Below the pieces are notes generated by a model. That model was not told where the DNA came from. It saw only the letters and a program-made list of their open reading frames with translations, and made no database searches. A program made the position numbers and the translations under genes. Positions 1 through 8,346 of a stretch of DNA of 22,574 nucleotides are shown piece by piece. The stretch is taken from positions 1 to 22,574 of IMG/VR virus record IMGVR_UViG_3300012954_000094. One strand, 5' to 3'. Each line of letters begins with the position of its first letter. Position 1 is the stretch's first letter. The stretch is from a virus.

Positions 1-1112
1 CCGTTGAGGGTACCAGCGAAGGTGTTGCCGGTGTCATCCACGTTCATGTTGGAGGACAGGGCAGGGGTGTAGTCGAGTTGACCAGCAGCAGTCAGAGCAG
101 AAGCAACATCCGCAGAGCAGAGGATGATGTTGCCCTTCCCGCGACGAGTCCGTTGGGCGATGGCGTTAGCGTCACGCTCCAGTTGGAAGATCATACCCTT
201 GAACTTCTCAACCATCCAACGACCGTTGCTGTCGGTGTCAAGGTCGAACACGCCAGTGGTGGCAGTGTTGGTTTGTGCACCTGCTTCAGCAGACTTGTAG
301 ATGGTACGGATGATCTCGCGGTTGATCTCAGCAAGGATCTCAGTGCTGAGGATGTTGGCGAGTTCCGCTTCAGCATCCAGACCGTGGATCGCCTTCAGGT
401 CCTGAGCAAGCTCAAGGCTGTACTCTGCCTTCAGGGCACGAGACTTGGCAGTCACCGAGACTTTCTCGATGCTGAACGCCATCTCGCGGAAGTCGTTCGA
501 GGAGGCATCGCCCAGAGCTTCAGAAGCTTGGGTGCTGAAACCTTGTCCAACGTTATAAGCGTTAGCTGCACCACCGTTGAGGATCGAAGGGTTGGTGCCT
601 GCTTGAGCGGTTGTACCGAAACCGACAGAGGTGCCGCCGTCAGTTGCTCCGGTGTAGTCGCCTTGAGAAAGGGACGCAGCGGAGTTCTGAGCGGAGAACG
701 CAGAATCGGGCTCGTTGAAGAATGCCTCGGTGCCAGACTGGTTGTCATAGCGGGAGCGCATTGCGAAGATCAAACCGGTAGGACCGGACATCGGCTGCAC
801 ACCAGCGAGGTCATAAGCGACCAGGTTGGGCATGGAGCGACGGATCAGGCTGATCAGCACAGGGTCGAAACCTGCAACAGGACCAGCAGCGGCAGCGCCA
901 CCACTAAAACCGGCGGTGCCAGCAGAGGTGGGGTCAGTGTTGACGGTCGGAGGTGCTTCACTCAGGAATGCACGCTCTTCGCGAAGAAAACGTTCTTGGT
1001 TTTCGAGAAGTTGAGCGGTTACTGCTTTGCGGTGGTTGTCCTTGATTGCGTCAAGTCCTTCGGCCTCAAGCAGAGGTGCCCACTTCTTCTGGAGAGAGCC
1101 AGAATTGAACAT
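1..1112 (-). CDS. gp23: Major capsid protein gp23, N-terminal part (cut by window edge)
   Basis: Translation from the ATG at 1112 gives 370 codons open to the left edge. It begins MFNSGSLQKKWAPLLEAEGL and contains capsid-like blocks such as SRALKAEYSLELAQDLKAIH and ILAEINREIIRTIY, which I recognise as T4-type gp23. It forms the hexameric lattice of the head. Residues 48-53 read AFLSEA, a good match to the gp21 maturation site, with expected cleavage after Glu52 removing the N-terminal propeptide. It follows gp22 by 38 bases, the T4 order. The long open frame on the other strand (78-1133) is a codon-bias shadow. The C-terminal portion lies outside the window. Confidence 0.96.
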   Translation of the reverse strand, partial: MFNSGSLQKKWAPLLEAEGLDAIKDNHRKAVTAQLLENQERFLREERAFLSEAPPTVNTDPTSAGTAGFSGGAAAAGPVAGFDPVLISLIRRSMPNLVAYDLAGVQPMSGPTGLIFAMRSRYDNQSGTEAFFNEPDSAFSAQNSAASLSQGDYTGATDGGTSVGFGTTAQAGTNPSILNGGAANAYNVGQGFSTQASEALGDASSNDFREMAFSIEKVSVTAKSRALKAEYSLELAQDLKAIHGLDAEAELANILSTEILAEINREIIRTIYKSAEAGAQTNTATTGVFDLDTDSNGRWMVEKFKGMIFQLERDANAIAQRTRRGKGNIILCSADVASALTAAGQLDYTPALSSNMNVDDTGNTFAGTLN

Positions 1113-1150
1113 GGGGGTTACCTATACGTGTAAGGTGTTTTTTACTAATA

Positions 1151-2248
1151 CTATTGGAACTTAGTTAGAGCGTTGAGATAAGCACTCATTGCCGGAGAAT
1201 GATCTTCGACGATGCTCTCCTCGCTGCTAACTTCTTGGGACTCAACCACAGGCTTCGTGAAATACGATTCCTTCAGAGTTGAGAGTTTCTCCCGGTATTG
1301 TTCTTCACTTTCAAACTCAACACCTTTTGAGAGTTCCGAAAGCTTGTCCTTTTGGGACAGCGCCAGACCTTCACTTACTTCATCGAGGATGTTGTCAGAA
1401 ACAGATGCCGACAGTCGCTGAGTCAATGCGACATTGCTGTCGATCTGTTCGTTGAGTTTTGTCTCCATTTCATCAAGCTTGGAAGTCATTGCTTCCAAGA
1501 CATCATATTTATCTTCAGGGATTTCAACATAATGTTCTTCAAAGAGGGTCTTCAGACCCGACATGAAGGATTCCGAGAGTTCACCTCGGATTCCAGATTC
1601 GACCTGCAGCGCATTCTCGTTGATCCATTCGTTAGCAACGAACTCTAGGTATGAATCAACACGCTCGGTCATCTCAGTCTTGAAGGTTGCGACCTCTTGG
1701 TCGAACGCTTCGCTGAACTGAGCTTCCAGAGTGCTTGCCACCTGATCAATCTTGCTGCGGACAGCAGCTTCAAAGATCGTAGCGGTCTTTTCTTGGAACT
1801 CGGCAGAGAGTTCTTCTCCTTCGAGCAGAGCAGCAACGTCATCAGACACGTCGATAGCAATTGCTTCGACTTGCTCCTCTTCAGCAACAACTTCCTCTTC
1901 GGTAGCAGGAGCTTCGGCAACCACTTCCTCCTCGGATTCGGTTTCCTCGTTAGCACCCTTGCCATAACCGGTGCTCTTCAGAGCAGCAGGTCCGGGCAGT
2001 TGCACTTTGCCAGCAGCACCTTGACGACCAAAGTGAGGGTCGCCCGACTGGGCAAACGACGCGCCAGGTGTCTTCAGCTTGTTGCTGTCGTCATCTGGCT
2101 TGGAGTTAGTAGGAGTAGGTCCACCCAGATCTTCGATCGAGGCGTTGTCCGGCACGTAGTTGGGAGCCTTAGGCATAGGTTCCGCTTTAGACGCACCTTT
2201 AGTAACCTGGTTCTCCATTTCATCTAGTGGTTGTTTCGCTTCAGCCAT
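1151..2248 (-). CDS. gp22: Prohead core scaffold protein gp22
   Basis: A 365-residue acidic protein lying between the protease and capsid genes, as in T4. Residues about 100-130 are dominated by Glu and Ala, and 135-340 are predicted helical with heptad-like spacing, as expected of an assembly core that is later degraded by gp21. The N-terminal 100 residues are Pro/Gly-rich and look disordered. It is longer than T4 gp22 (269 residues). A late-promoter-like pair lies just upstream (2284-2300), so gp22-gp23 may be transcribed from its own start as well as by read-through. Identification rests on position, composition and the general cyanophage gp22 look. Confidence 0.9.
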   Translation of the reverse strand: MAEAKQPLDEMENQVTKGASKAEPMPKAPNYVPDNASIEDLGGPTPTNSKPDDDSNKLKTPGASFAQSGDPHFGRQGAAGKVQLPGPAALKSTGYGKGANEETESEEEVVAEAPATEEEVVAEEEQVEAIAIDVSDDVAALLEGEELSAEFQEKTATIFEAAVRSKIDQVASTLEAQFSEAFDQEVATFKTEMTERVDSYLEFVANEWINENALQVESGIRGELSESFMSGLKTLFEEHYVEIPEDKYDVLEAMTSKLDEMETKLNEQIDSNVALTQRLSASVSDNILDEVSEGLALSQKDKLSELSKGVEFESEEQYREKLSTLKESYFTKPVVESQEVSSEESIVEDHSPAMSAYLNALTKFQ

Positions 2249-2283
2249 CGGTTAGCTTCCGTAAGTCCTAGTTATTACTGTTA

Positions 2284-2300
2284 TTATTTAGAGATTTATA
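2284..2300 (-). promoter_or_regulatory. Tandem late-promoter-like octamers before gp22
   Basis: On the minus strand the sequence reads TATAAATC (2300-2293) then CTAAATAA (2291-2284). Both resemble the T4 late -10 octamer TATAAATA. The first overlaps the TAA stop of gp21 (2298-2296). They stand 35-50 bases upstream of the gp22 ATG. Function is inferred. Confidence 0.5.
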
Positions 2301-2943
2301 GATCTGATAGGAATTGTGCAAAAAGGCGCAACTTGTGTGCCTCAAGGACTCCTTGATCTACAGCGGTATTTATACTCTCTTCGATTGCCTTACAGGACTT
2401 CTCGCGGAGCATACCACCTTCCCAGACCCACTCCTTTCCTTCCATAATTCCGTCCACAAAAGCGTCAGGTGCAGAAGGATCGGCAACGATGTCAGCAGCA
2501 GTGGCGAGCATGAAGTCTTCGCCAACGTAGTTGATACCGTCACGCTGGGTGATTGACCCCATTCCTCGTGAGGAAACACCAAGTTTTACACCCTCACTGA
2601 TGAGGGACTCAGCGATCTTGCCCATGGGGGTAGACAAGATTTGTGCCTTACCAATGAAGTTATTACCTTCTTGAGTTAGAGACACAATCTTATGGGACAC
2701 GCGGTCTAGGTTGATCTGGGGACCATCGGGGTGACCCAGTTCACCAAGTGCACGACCTTTGCTGGTAAAGGCGTCGTTGTAACGAGCAACTTCCTTGACC
2801 ATGGTTCCGATGCCATAGCACCGCTTGTTCCGGTTGACAACCTCTGCTTGAAGGAAGGGTCCTTGAATGTACAGAGTCTTCTTACCGTCTTTTTCTTCGG
2901 TAAGAATGTCTACGGATTCAACTTCTTCTGAAATAAGCTTCAT
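2296..2943 (-). CDS. gp21: Prohead maturation protease gp21
   Basis: A 215-residue serine protease of the T4 gp21 (S78-like) family that cleaves gp23, destroys the scaffold and triggers head maturation. Visible motifs are GELGHPDGP with candidate catalytic His71, GVSSRGMGS with candidate Ser124/125, and AADIVADPS with an Asp at 151 or 155. T4 gp21 is 212 residues, so the length fits. I chose the ATG at 2943 because it overlaps the stop of the upstream gene in an ATGA arrangement; a longer frame exists to 2976 but would add 11 residues unlike the family. It lies immediately before gp22. Confidence 0.93.
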   Translation of the reverse strand: MKLISEEVESVDILTEEKDGKKTLYIQGPFLQAEVVNRNKRCYGIGTMVKEVARYNDAFTSKGRALGELGHPDGPQINLDRVSHKIVSLTQEGNNFIGKAQILSTPMGKIAESLISEGVKLGVSSRGMGSITQRDGINYVGEDFMLATAADIVADPSAPDAFVDGIMEGKEWVWEGGMLREKSCKAIEESINTAVDQGVLEAHKLRLFAQFLSDL

Positions 2944-3497
2944 GCCAGGTTGACCTCGTGAACGTGCATCGTGCAACCATCAGAGGTTTCCGGTGCCAGT
3001 CGAGCAATGACTGACTTAGAAATCTGAGCGGTACCGGTGAAGTCATCAAGAGACGACGTATCGGCATCGACCGTGATGGTCTTGGTATAAGCGTTATAAG
3101 ACTGGGGATCAGAGATAGCAGTCACTTCGACGTGTGCCACAGTGCTGTTATACGTGCCGACAGAAGACCCAGTCATGGTGATGTAGTCGCCCACTTGGAT
3201 TTTGGTATCCACGTGATCGATCGTCATGACCGTAGTTGCACCTTTGGTCACAGCAGTGACCTTGGCATGTGCCGGATGTCCATAGCGATAAAGGAAAGCA
3301 TTCCCTTTCTCTACGTGGAAGGATCCGATGCCAGCTTCTGCGACGGTGTTGCACACAGAGATGTGCCCACTCTTCTTCTCAGAACTACATGCCAGATAAA
3401 GCAGACCACTTTGAACTACAAAAGCACTTGATGCAGCGGTAGTAGCATTGTTGCTTGAAAGTTCACCATGGTCAGCTACAAGTTTCAGTGCTTGCAT
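2940..3497 (-). CDS. Unassigned protein at the gp68 position
   Basis: A 185-residue protein rich in Ser, Thr, Val and short beta-prone stretches. It sits between the gp67-like gene and gp21, where T4 has the prohead core protein gp68. It does not look like a helical acidic core protein: residues about 75-165 resemble the beta-domains found in phage decoration and tail proteins (for example VGDYITMTGSSVGTYNST). The ATG at 3497 overlaps the preceding stop as TGATG and has AGGAG eight bases upstream; a GTG at 3500 is less likely. Its stop overlaps the gp21 ATG. The location suggests a head role, perhaps capsid decoration, but function is not established. Confidence 0.8.
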   Translation of the reverse strand: MQALKLVADHGELSSNNATTAASSAFVVQSGLLYLACSSEKKSGHISVCNTVAEAGIGSFHVEKGNAFLYRYGHPAHAKVTAVTKGATTVMTIDHVDTKIQVGDYITMTGSSVGTYNSTVAHVEVTAISDPQSYNAYTKTITVDADTSSLDDFTGTAQISKSVIARLAPETSDGCTMHVHEVNLA

Positions 3498-3718
3498 CAC
3501 TCAGTCTCCTCTTCGGTTTCAGGTTCAGTCTCTACTTCGGTTTCAGCCGGAGCATCTTCACCTGAGGTGTCACCAAAGACACCTGCCGCAACAGCAGGAG
3601 TAACCTCCCCTACTTTCTCTGCTGCTTTTTGATGCAACAGGGTTTTGATGGCATCATGAATTTCACTAGGGGTGGATTCACTAGAACCCATCATGTCAAG
3701 AAGTTGATCAGTATCCAT
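3497..3718 (-). CDS. Small acidic gp67-like prohead core protein
   Basis: A 73-residue protein directly downstream of the portal gene, matching the place and size of T4 gp67 (80 residues), a prohead core component. The N-terminal 35 residues are probably helical (MDTDQLLDMMGSSES, then IHDAIKTLLHQKAAEKV). The last 25 residues are almost wholly Glu, Thr, Asp and Pro (ETEVETEPETEEETE). No sequence signature beyond this can be claimed, so the assignment is positional. A perfect TATAAATA late-promoter octamer lies 27 bases upstream, overlapping the gp20 stop codon. Confidence 0.72.
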   Translation of the reverse strand: MDTDQLLDMMGSSESTPSEIHDAIKTLLHQKAAEKVGEVTPAVAAGVFGDTSGEDAPAETEVETEPETEEETE

Positions 3719-3744
3719 TACGAAGTAGTAGAAACGCTAAAGGT

Positions 3745-3752
3745 TATTTATA
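3745..3752 (-). promoter_or_regulatory. Consensus T4-type late promoter octamer TATAAATA
   Basis: The minus strand reads TATAAATA, identical to the T4 late consensus. The TAA inside it is the stop codon of gp20 (3750-3748). It lies 27 bases before the gp67-like ATG and could drive gp67-like, the gp68-site gene and gp21. Confidence 0.7.
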
Positions 3753-5406
3753 TCTTCGCCTTCTTGATATTTAGAGTGGGAGCCTTGCTTTGCTCAGGAT
3801 CCTCGGGTACTTTGCCCATCGATCCATCTTTATTTGTGCCAATTTGACCGTTCTCAATCTGACCTTGCATGATCATATTTTGAGTTTCTAGCGGGACTCC
3901 GGTGCCTTCGGCATTCTCCTCTTCCATCTCCTGCTCCATCTCCAGAATCTCTTCGTCGGTCTGACGGAGGATCTTACGCTTCACATAATCGCGGGAGTAG
4001 TAAGTACCGATGTAGGGTTCGATCTGGACCATCAGGTTCAGACGCTCATTCATCAGTTCCGCTTCCTTCAGTTCAGCGAAGTGGTTGTCATACAAGTAGT
4101 CAAACTGGATGTGCTCTGACATCTTCTCCCAGTCTTCGGGAGTCACGATGTTCTTCAGGATCAACTGAGTCTTCAGCAGATCAAGAAACAGTGCAGAGAA
4201 ACGTTTGCGGAGACGACCCACGAACTTACTGAACATCAGTTCGTCACGCAGGATCTCGCTAGAGCGACCCATGTTGAAACCCTGGTCACCACCAATGCGG
4301 GACTCGGGAACGTTCAGTGAACGATACAGTTTCTTCTGGAAGTATTCAATGTCACTTAGTTCGCCCAGGTTCTGACCGCCAGGCAGAGTAGAGATCTCAG
4401 TGCCACGACCACCCTCACGACGAGGAAGCCAGAAGTCCTCCAGCATGGACATGAACTTCTTGTCGTCTTTGATCTCACCAGTGTTGGCGTCATACACCAA
4501 CTTGTTCCGGTAACGACTCATCACGTCACGCAGATACTGCTCTGCCTTGACCTTTGGTAGGTTGCCAACGTCGATGTAGAAGATACGACGCTCAGGTGCA
4601 CGCGACAGGCGGTAGATGACGAGGGAGTCCTCAATCATCCGGAGTTGGTTCAGACCCTTGATTGCCTTGTGGAGGTAGGAAAGGGTAAGTTTTTTGTTGC
4701 GGTCTACCAGACCAGAGGTGATGTGGCAGATGGAATCTTTAGCGATTCGCACGCCCTTGCCAGCAACAGAACCATACTTCTGTGCAACGCCCTGCGGGTA
4801 ATAGGTGTAGAACTCCTGAACCTTGGTGTCTTTGTTGACGTTGGTTGCAGAGTTGTCAGGCATAGGCATGTCAGGCACACCCTTACCCTTGTCATTGGGT
4901 TTGACCCTCATCAGTTTGATCTTGAGGGCGTCGATGTATCGAATCTCTTTGATACCTTCGTCCGGTTTTTGAACGTCGATTACCTTGTGGTAGTACAGTC
5001 GCCCGTCCACATACCAGTTGCGGAAGATTTCGTGCGACTTTTTATCAAACTCAAGCAGGTCCTTGACCGTCTTGAACTCATCTCTAATAATATTCTTGAG
5101 TGATTGACCCACCTGGAGATTATCGAGATCAATCTCGACAGGAGAATCGTTCAGGTCAGAGACAATTGCCTCATTGACCACGTGCTCTACAGCAGTGTCA
5201 CATTCTGGGTGCAGGGACATGTCCCTATAGCGTTTGATGATATCGAACTCGGTCCTGAAGACACCTTCAATATCAACATACTGCCCATAGAAACCCGAAG
5301 AAAGGTAGTAATCAGCACCGTCTTCCTTGTTAGGAGCGACAGGACTGATTACACCTTTCGACTTTTTTGATTCATCATCAATTGAAAAACCAAAAAGTTT
5401 GGTCAT
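3748..5406 (-). CDS. gp20: Portal protein gp20
   Basis: A 552-residue portal vertex protein. It forms the dodecameric ring through which DNA is packaged and to which the neck attaches. The sequence is typical of the cyanophage g20 marker gene, for example GFYGQYVDIEGVFRTEFDII near the N-terminus, ESRIGGDQGFNMGRSSEILR in the middle and LRQTDEEILEMEQEMEEENA near the end. T4 gp20 is 524 residues. The C-terminal about 60 residues are acidic then low-complexity and end KKAKI. A GATAAATA element 28 bases upstream overlaps the gp19 stop, suggesting separate late transcription of the head genes. Confidence 0.97.
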   Translation of the reverse strand: MTKLFGFSIDDESKKSKGVISPVAPNKEDGADYYLSSGFYGQYVDIEGVFRTEFDIIKRYRDMSLHPECDTAVEHVVNEAIVSDLNDSPVEIDLDNLQVGQSLKNIIRDEFKTVKDLLEFDKKSHEIFRNWYVDGRLYYHKVIDVQKPDEGIKEIRYIDALKIKLMRVKPNDKGKGVPDMPMPDNSATNVNKDTKVQEFYTYYPQGVAQKYGSVAGKGVRIAKDSICHITSGLVDRNKKLTLSYLHKAIKGLNQLRMIEDSLVIYRLSRAPERRIFYIDVGNLPKVKAEQYLRDVMSRYRNKLVYDANTGEIKDDKKFMSMLEDFWLPRREGGRGTEISTLPGGQNLGELSDIEYFQKKLYRSLNVPESRIGGDQGFNMGRSSEILRDELMFSKFVGRLRKRFSALFLDLLKTQLILKNIVTPEDWEKMSEHIQFDYLYDNHFAELKEAELMNERLNLMVQIEPYIGTYYSRDYVKRKILRQTDEEILEMEQEMEEENAEGTGVPLETQNMIMQGQIENGQIGTNKDGSMGKVPEDPEQSKAPTLNIKKAKI

Positions 5407-5434
5407 AATAATAGGGTACTGGGTCTAATCGATA

Positions 5435-5442
5435 TATTTATC
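5435..5442 (-). promoter_or_regulatory. Late-promoter-like octamer GATAAATA before gp20
   Basis: The minus strand reads GATAAATA, one base from the T4 late consensus. Its first two bases are the end of the gp19 TGA stop (5443-5441). It lies 28 bases before the gp20 ATG. Confidence 0.6.
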
Positions 5443-6076
5443 AGACCACAGAACCGCTGTTATTGCTATCGTAAGCAGCCCACCACTGAACCTGCAGGGT
5501 AACCTGGAATTCTTCGATGGTATCAGCGGAGTCATAAGACAGTTCAATACCACCAACAGCACTAGGCCAGCAACCCTTCATCTGGTAACGACGGAGCACA
5601 GGAAGTTGTGCGGGGTTGTCTTTGCCTTCAACTTCCAGTTGGGTGCTTGCACGACCCAGTTGGTTGACAGTCCAGTCAGCGTAATACTCACTGGGGTTGA
5701 TGGTGCCAGAACCGTCAGACACCTTGATGATGAAGTTCGCCCACCGCTCAAATGCTTCGCGGAGTTTGAAGTCACCATCGTTGATCACGGTGATGGTCCA
5801 GGGATCGAAACGACGATCACCAGCAACCTTGAGTTGACGACCCCGGAAGGGGACAATCACTTCCTGGATGTTGGAAGCAGGGAGCTGTGCTCCCTTGATC
5901 ATCATCCGGTGGGTGGTGTCATCAACTTCTTCGTCGAAGATACCAACACCTTGGGGGAAGTTCAGCTCAACCTCAAACAGATTAGGACGAGCACCGCCAC
6001 CCGTAAGCCGAGACTTGAACGAATCAATAGACCGTTCGTTGTTCGGTATGGAAAAAATGTTCCTATCTAAAGCCAT
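5441..6076 (-). CDS. gp19: Tail tube protein gp19
   Basis: A 211-residue tail tube subunit that polymerises into the inner tube of the contractile tail. Characteristic blocks include LPASNIQEVIVPFRGRQLKV, FDPWTITVINDGDFKLREAF and a C-terminal beta-rich part ending near QVTLQVQWWAAYDSN. T4 gp19 is 163 residues, so this is a longer version with extra loop or terminal sequence. It lies 19 bases downstream of the sheath gene and has AGGAG (minus strand, about 6083-6087) at good spacing to the ATG. It follows the T4 order 18-19-20. Confidence 0.95.
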   Translation of the reverse strand: MALDRNIFSIPNNERSIDSFKSRLTGGGARPNLFEVELNFPQGVGIFDEEVDDTTHRMMIKGAQLPASNIQEVIVPFRGRQLKVAGDRRFDPWTITVINDGDFKLREAFERWANFIIKVSDGSGTINPSEYYADWTVNQLGRASTQLEVEGKDNPAQLPVLRRYQMKGCWPSAVGGIELSYDSADTIEEFQVTLQVQWWAAYDSNNSGSVV

Positions 6077-6095
6077 TAGTTGGGTCTCCTATTGA

Positions 6096-8282
6096 TCAGA
6101 CGGTGCCGACGACTTCGCTGAAGCTAACGCCTGTGCGAGTAGCAACAAACGTCAGACCAATGAAGTTGATCGAGCGGGCGGGTTTGAGGAAGATGTCAGC
6201 AATGAACTCATTGCGGTCAATGACATCTGGGGTGTTGTTCGTCTCATCACAGACGAGCAGGAAGTCGGTCAGACCTCGCTTCGCTTGTACGTCGCGGAGG
6301 AAAGGTTCGACGATGTTGATGAAGTTGGAACGAGTTCCAGCGTCATTCAATTCAAACAGTTGAGACTTAGCAGCGTTCTCGATCGCCTTTTCCAAGGTGA
6401 TGAAGAGACGACGAACGTTGATGCGATCAAACGCACTCTCGAATGAAAGACCCGTCTTGTCTCCGAAGAGGATGATGCCGCCACCAGGTTGAGAGATGAC
6501 AGGGTTGATCCGGTTGGAGTAAAGTTGATCTCGTGAATCCTGACCAGGGTTGAAGGCCAGTTTGATAGCGAAGTTCAGACCACCACGTGCTTGTCCAGCA
6601 GGGGAGAACCAAGGGAAGTTATCCCGGTCAGTCCGTGCACAAAGTCCAGCAATATCTGAGGAGACCGGCATGTAAACGAACTGCTTATTGAAGCGGTCGT
6701 ATACGTACTGATAACCAGAATCGAAGACGGCGTACGAACTGGAGGTGAGAGGAGAGAAGAACTCAAGAGTGTTCTTCAATTTGTCCGCAGACTCAGTTAC
6801 GTTGACTTGAGACGAGCGGCAGGGAGAGATGAAAGCGATGCAGTCCTTGCGAAGTTCGCAAATCTGGATCATCTTGTTTGCTTTCGCTTGCTCTTCTTCC
6901 TTTGTTTTGAAGGCACCGCCCTGCAGGAGGAAGCGAATGTCGCTGTCTACAGGATCGGCAAACTTGTTATACGAGGTGAGAAGGTCACCCAGAGGTGCAT
7001 CGAAAACTCCAATACCGGTGTAGTCGAGACCACCCTTCAGGGTGTACTTGACGTTACCCACCAGGTTGAACTTGAGGTCCTTGGATTCTTGACCCCAGGC
7101 ACCAGCACCAGAAGTGACAGGTGTGAAACCAGAACTGAATCCAGAGGCAATCGGTGACGTGTTGTTGAAGTTGTCGGTACCGTTCACCAGCGAAACGCCT
7201 GCCCACAGGAAGGCAGAGTTCTCAGCGATGTAGTTCTTGTAGTAGATCTCACGACCACCACTGATCTCAGCGTCGCTGGACTTGGACAGGTTGCCGAACT
7301 TCTCCAGAACGGAACCCACGTCACCAGTCACCTGACCACCAGCGTCAACCACCACAATGTGAAGGGCATCGTTGTTGCCATCACGGTTGGAGGTGTAGTT
7401 GCTGGTCTGAGGACGGTTCAGAACAGAACGCCAAGGCAGGGTTACCAGATCAGTACCACCGTCAGCAACACTGGTCAGAATGTTCTGAGAGTTATACCAA
7501 TCAACACTGCTAGTCGTTTGACCCATGGCAACGGTGGAACCGCTGCTGTTCACAAAGTTGATAGGTGAACCAGTCTTGAACTCACGCTGGGAATTTTGCT
7601 GGTAATCAACAACGGTCTCAGTACCACCAATAACAGTGCTAACAACGCGAACTTCAACAGTTCCAGCGGTGTTATCTTTGGCGGTAACGATACCTTTGAG
7701 GATACCGGTTGCAGCAGTCACCGTACCCAGACCAATCGTTTGTCCTGTCAGGTGCTGGGTAACGCCCATACCAACAGTCACGTTGGATGCGATGCTACCA
7801 GTTTGGAGTGTAGGGGTAAGAATTTGGTCAGCGAAGTTATCGATGACAGCAACTTTCACATCGTTGGCCCAAGATCCGGGGTTCTTGGCAGCCCAGTACC
7901 AGTGCAGATCATCTGCCTGATTGTTATAATAATCGTCTTCGTTCTCAACCAGCAGGTTAGTGGTGTGAGCGTAACCGGCGGCGGCGTTTGCGTTTACAAG
8001 GTCTCCACCCTTACAACGCACCACGTCCAGTTTTCCTCCATAAGAGAGGAAGTGTGATGCGGAAAGGAAAACCTCATAGTGGTAATCAGACTTGCCGATA
8101 CCCGGTTGTCCGAAAACATCAACGAGTTCTTTCTCGTTATTGATCCGAGTAATTTCGTTTACGGGTCCTTTCCGAAAGGGACCGACAAAACCTGCTACGA
8201 CGTTGGTTGTAAAATCAACGCCACCACGAGTTAGGTCAACTTCCCGTATAGAAATACCCGGAGATGCTAATCGAAGTGCCAT
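6096..8282 (-). CDS. gp18: Contractile tail sheath protein gp18
   Basis: A 728-residue sheath subunit. The N-terminus MALRLASPGISIREVDLTRG and the following VVAGFVGPFRKGPVNEITRI are typical of T4-type sheaths. The conserved C-terminal core is also present, including WFSPAGQARGGLNFAIKLAF, NRINPVISQPGGGIILFGDK, RRLFITLEKAIENAA and the closing FIGLTFVATRTGVSFSEVVG. T4 gp18 is 659 residues; the extra length is in the central surface domains (about residues 100-420), which are rich in Thr, Val and Gly and normally variable. Two CTAAATA elements in the 64-base gap after gp17 probably give it its own late transcript. Confidence 0.97.
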   Translation of the reverse strand: MALRLASPGISIREVDLTRGGVDFTTNVVAGFVGPFRKGPVNEITRINNEKELVDVFGQPGIGKSDYHYEVFLSASHFLSYGGKLDVVRCKGGDLVNANAAAGYAHTTNLLVENEDDYYNNQADDLHWYWAAKNPGSWANDVKVAVIDNFADQILTPTLQTGSIASNVTVGMGVTQHLTGQTIGLGTVTAATGILKGIVTAKDNTAGTVEVRVVSTVIGGTETVVDYQQNSQREFKTGSPINFVNSSGSTVAMGQTTSSVDWYNSQNILTSVADGGTDLVTLPWRSVLNRPQTSNYTSNRDGNNDALHIVVVDAGGQVTGDVGSVLEKFGNLSKSSDAEISGGREIYYKNYIAENSAFLWAGVSLVNGTDNFNNTSPIASGFSSGFTPVTSGAGAWGQESKDLKFNLVGNVKYTLKGGLDYTGIGVFDAPLGDLLTSYNKFADPVDSDIRFLLQGGAFKTKEEEQAKANKMIQICELRKDCIAFISPCRSSQVNVTESADKLKNTLEFFSPLTSSSYAVFDSGYQYVYDRFNKQFVYMPVSSDIAGLCARTDRDNFPWFSPAGQARGGLNFAIKLAFNPGQDSRDQLYSNRINPVISQPGGGIILFGDKTGLSFESAFDRINVRRLFITLEKAIENAAKSQLFELNDAGTRSNFINIVEPFLRDVQAKRGLTDFLLVCDETNNTPDVIDRNEFIADIFLKPARSINFIGLTFVATRTGVSFSEVVGTV

Positions 8283-8315
8283 TCTAACTCCCTAGTGTCC
8301 CTACGATGACTAGAG

Positions 8316-8339
8316 ATATTTAGGAATTTGCTTATTTAG
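8316..8339 (-). promoter_or_regulatory. Tandem CTAAATA late-promoter-like motifs before gp18
   Basis: The minus strand reads CTAAATAA (8339-8332) and CTAAATAT (8323-8316) in the 64-base gp17-gp18 gap, 34-50 bases before the gp18 ATG. They match the CTAAATA motif at other gene junctions of this window. High sheath demand would fit a dedicated late promoter. Confidence 0.5.
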
Positions 8340-8346
8340 GGGGCAT

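Noticed and set aside
78-1133. A 351-codon plus-strand open frame
   Set aside because: It lies antisense to gp23, whose minus-strand frame is clearly the real capsid gene. The composition is that of a codon shadow and no family is recognisable.
1697-2227. Plus-strand open frame of 176 codons opposite gp22
   Set aside because: Shadow of the Glu/Ala-rich gp22 coding sequence; low-complexity, Ser/Phe-rich and with no known motif.
4645-5103. Plus-strand open frame of 152 codons within gp20
   Set aside because: Antisense to the conserved portal gene, with no ribosome-binding site or recognisable protein features.
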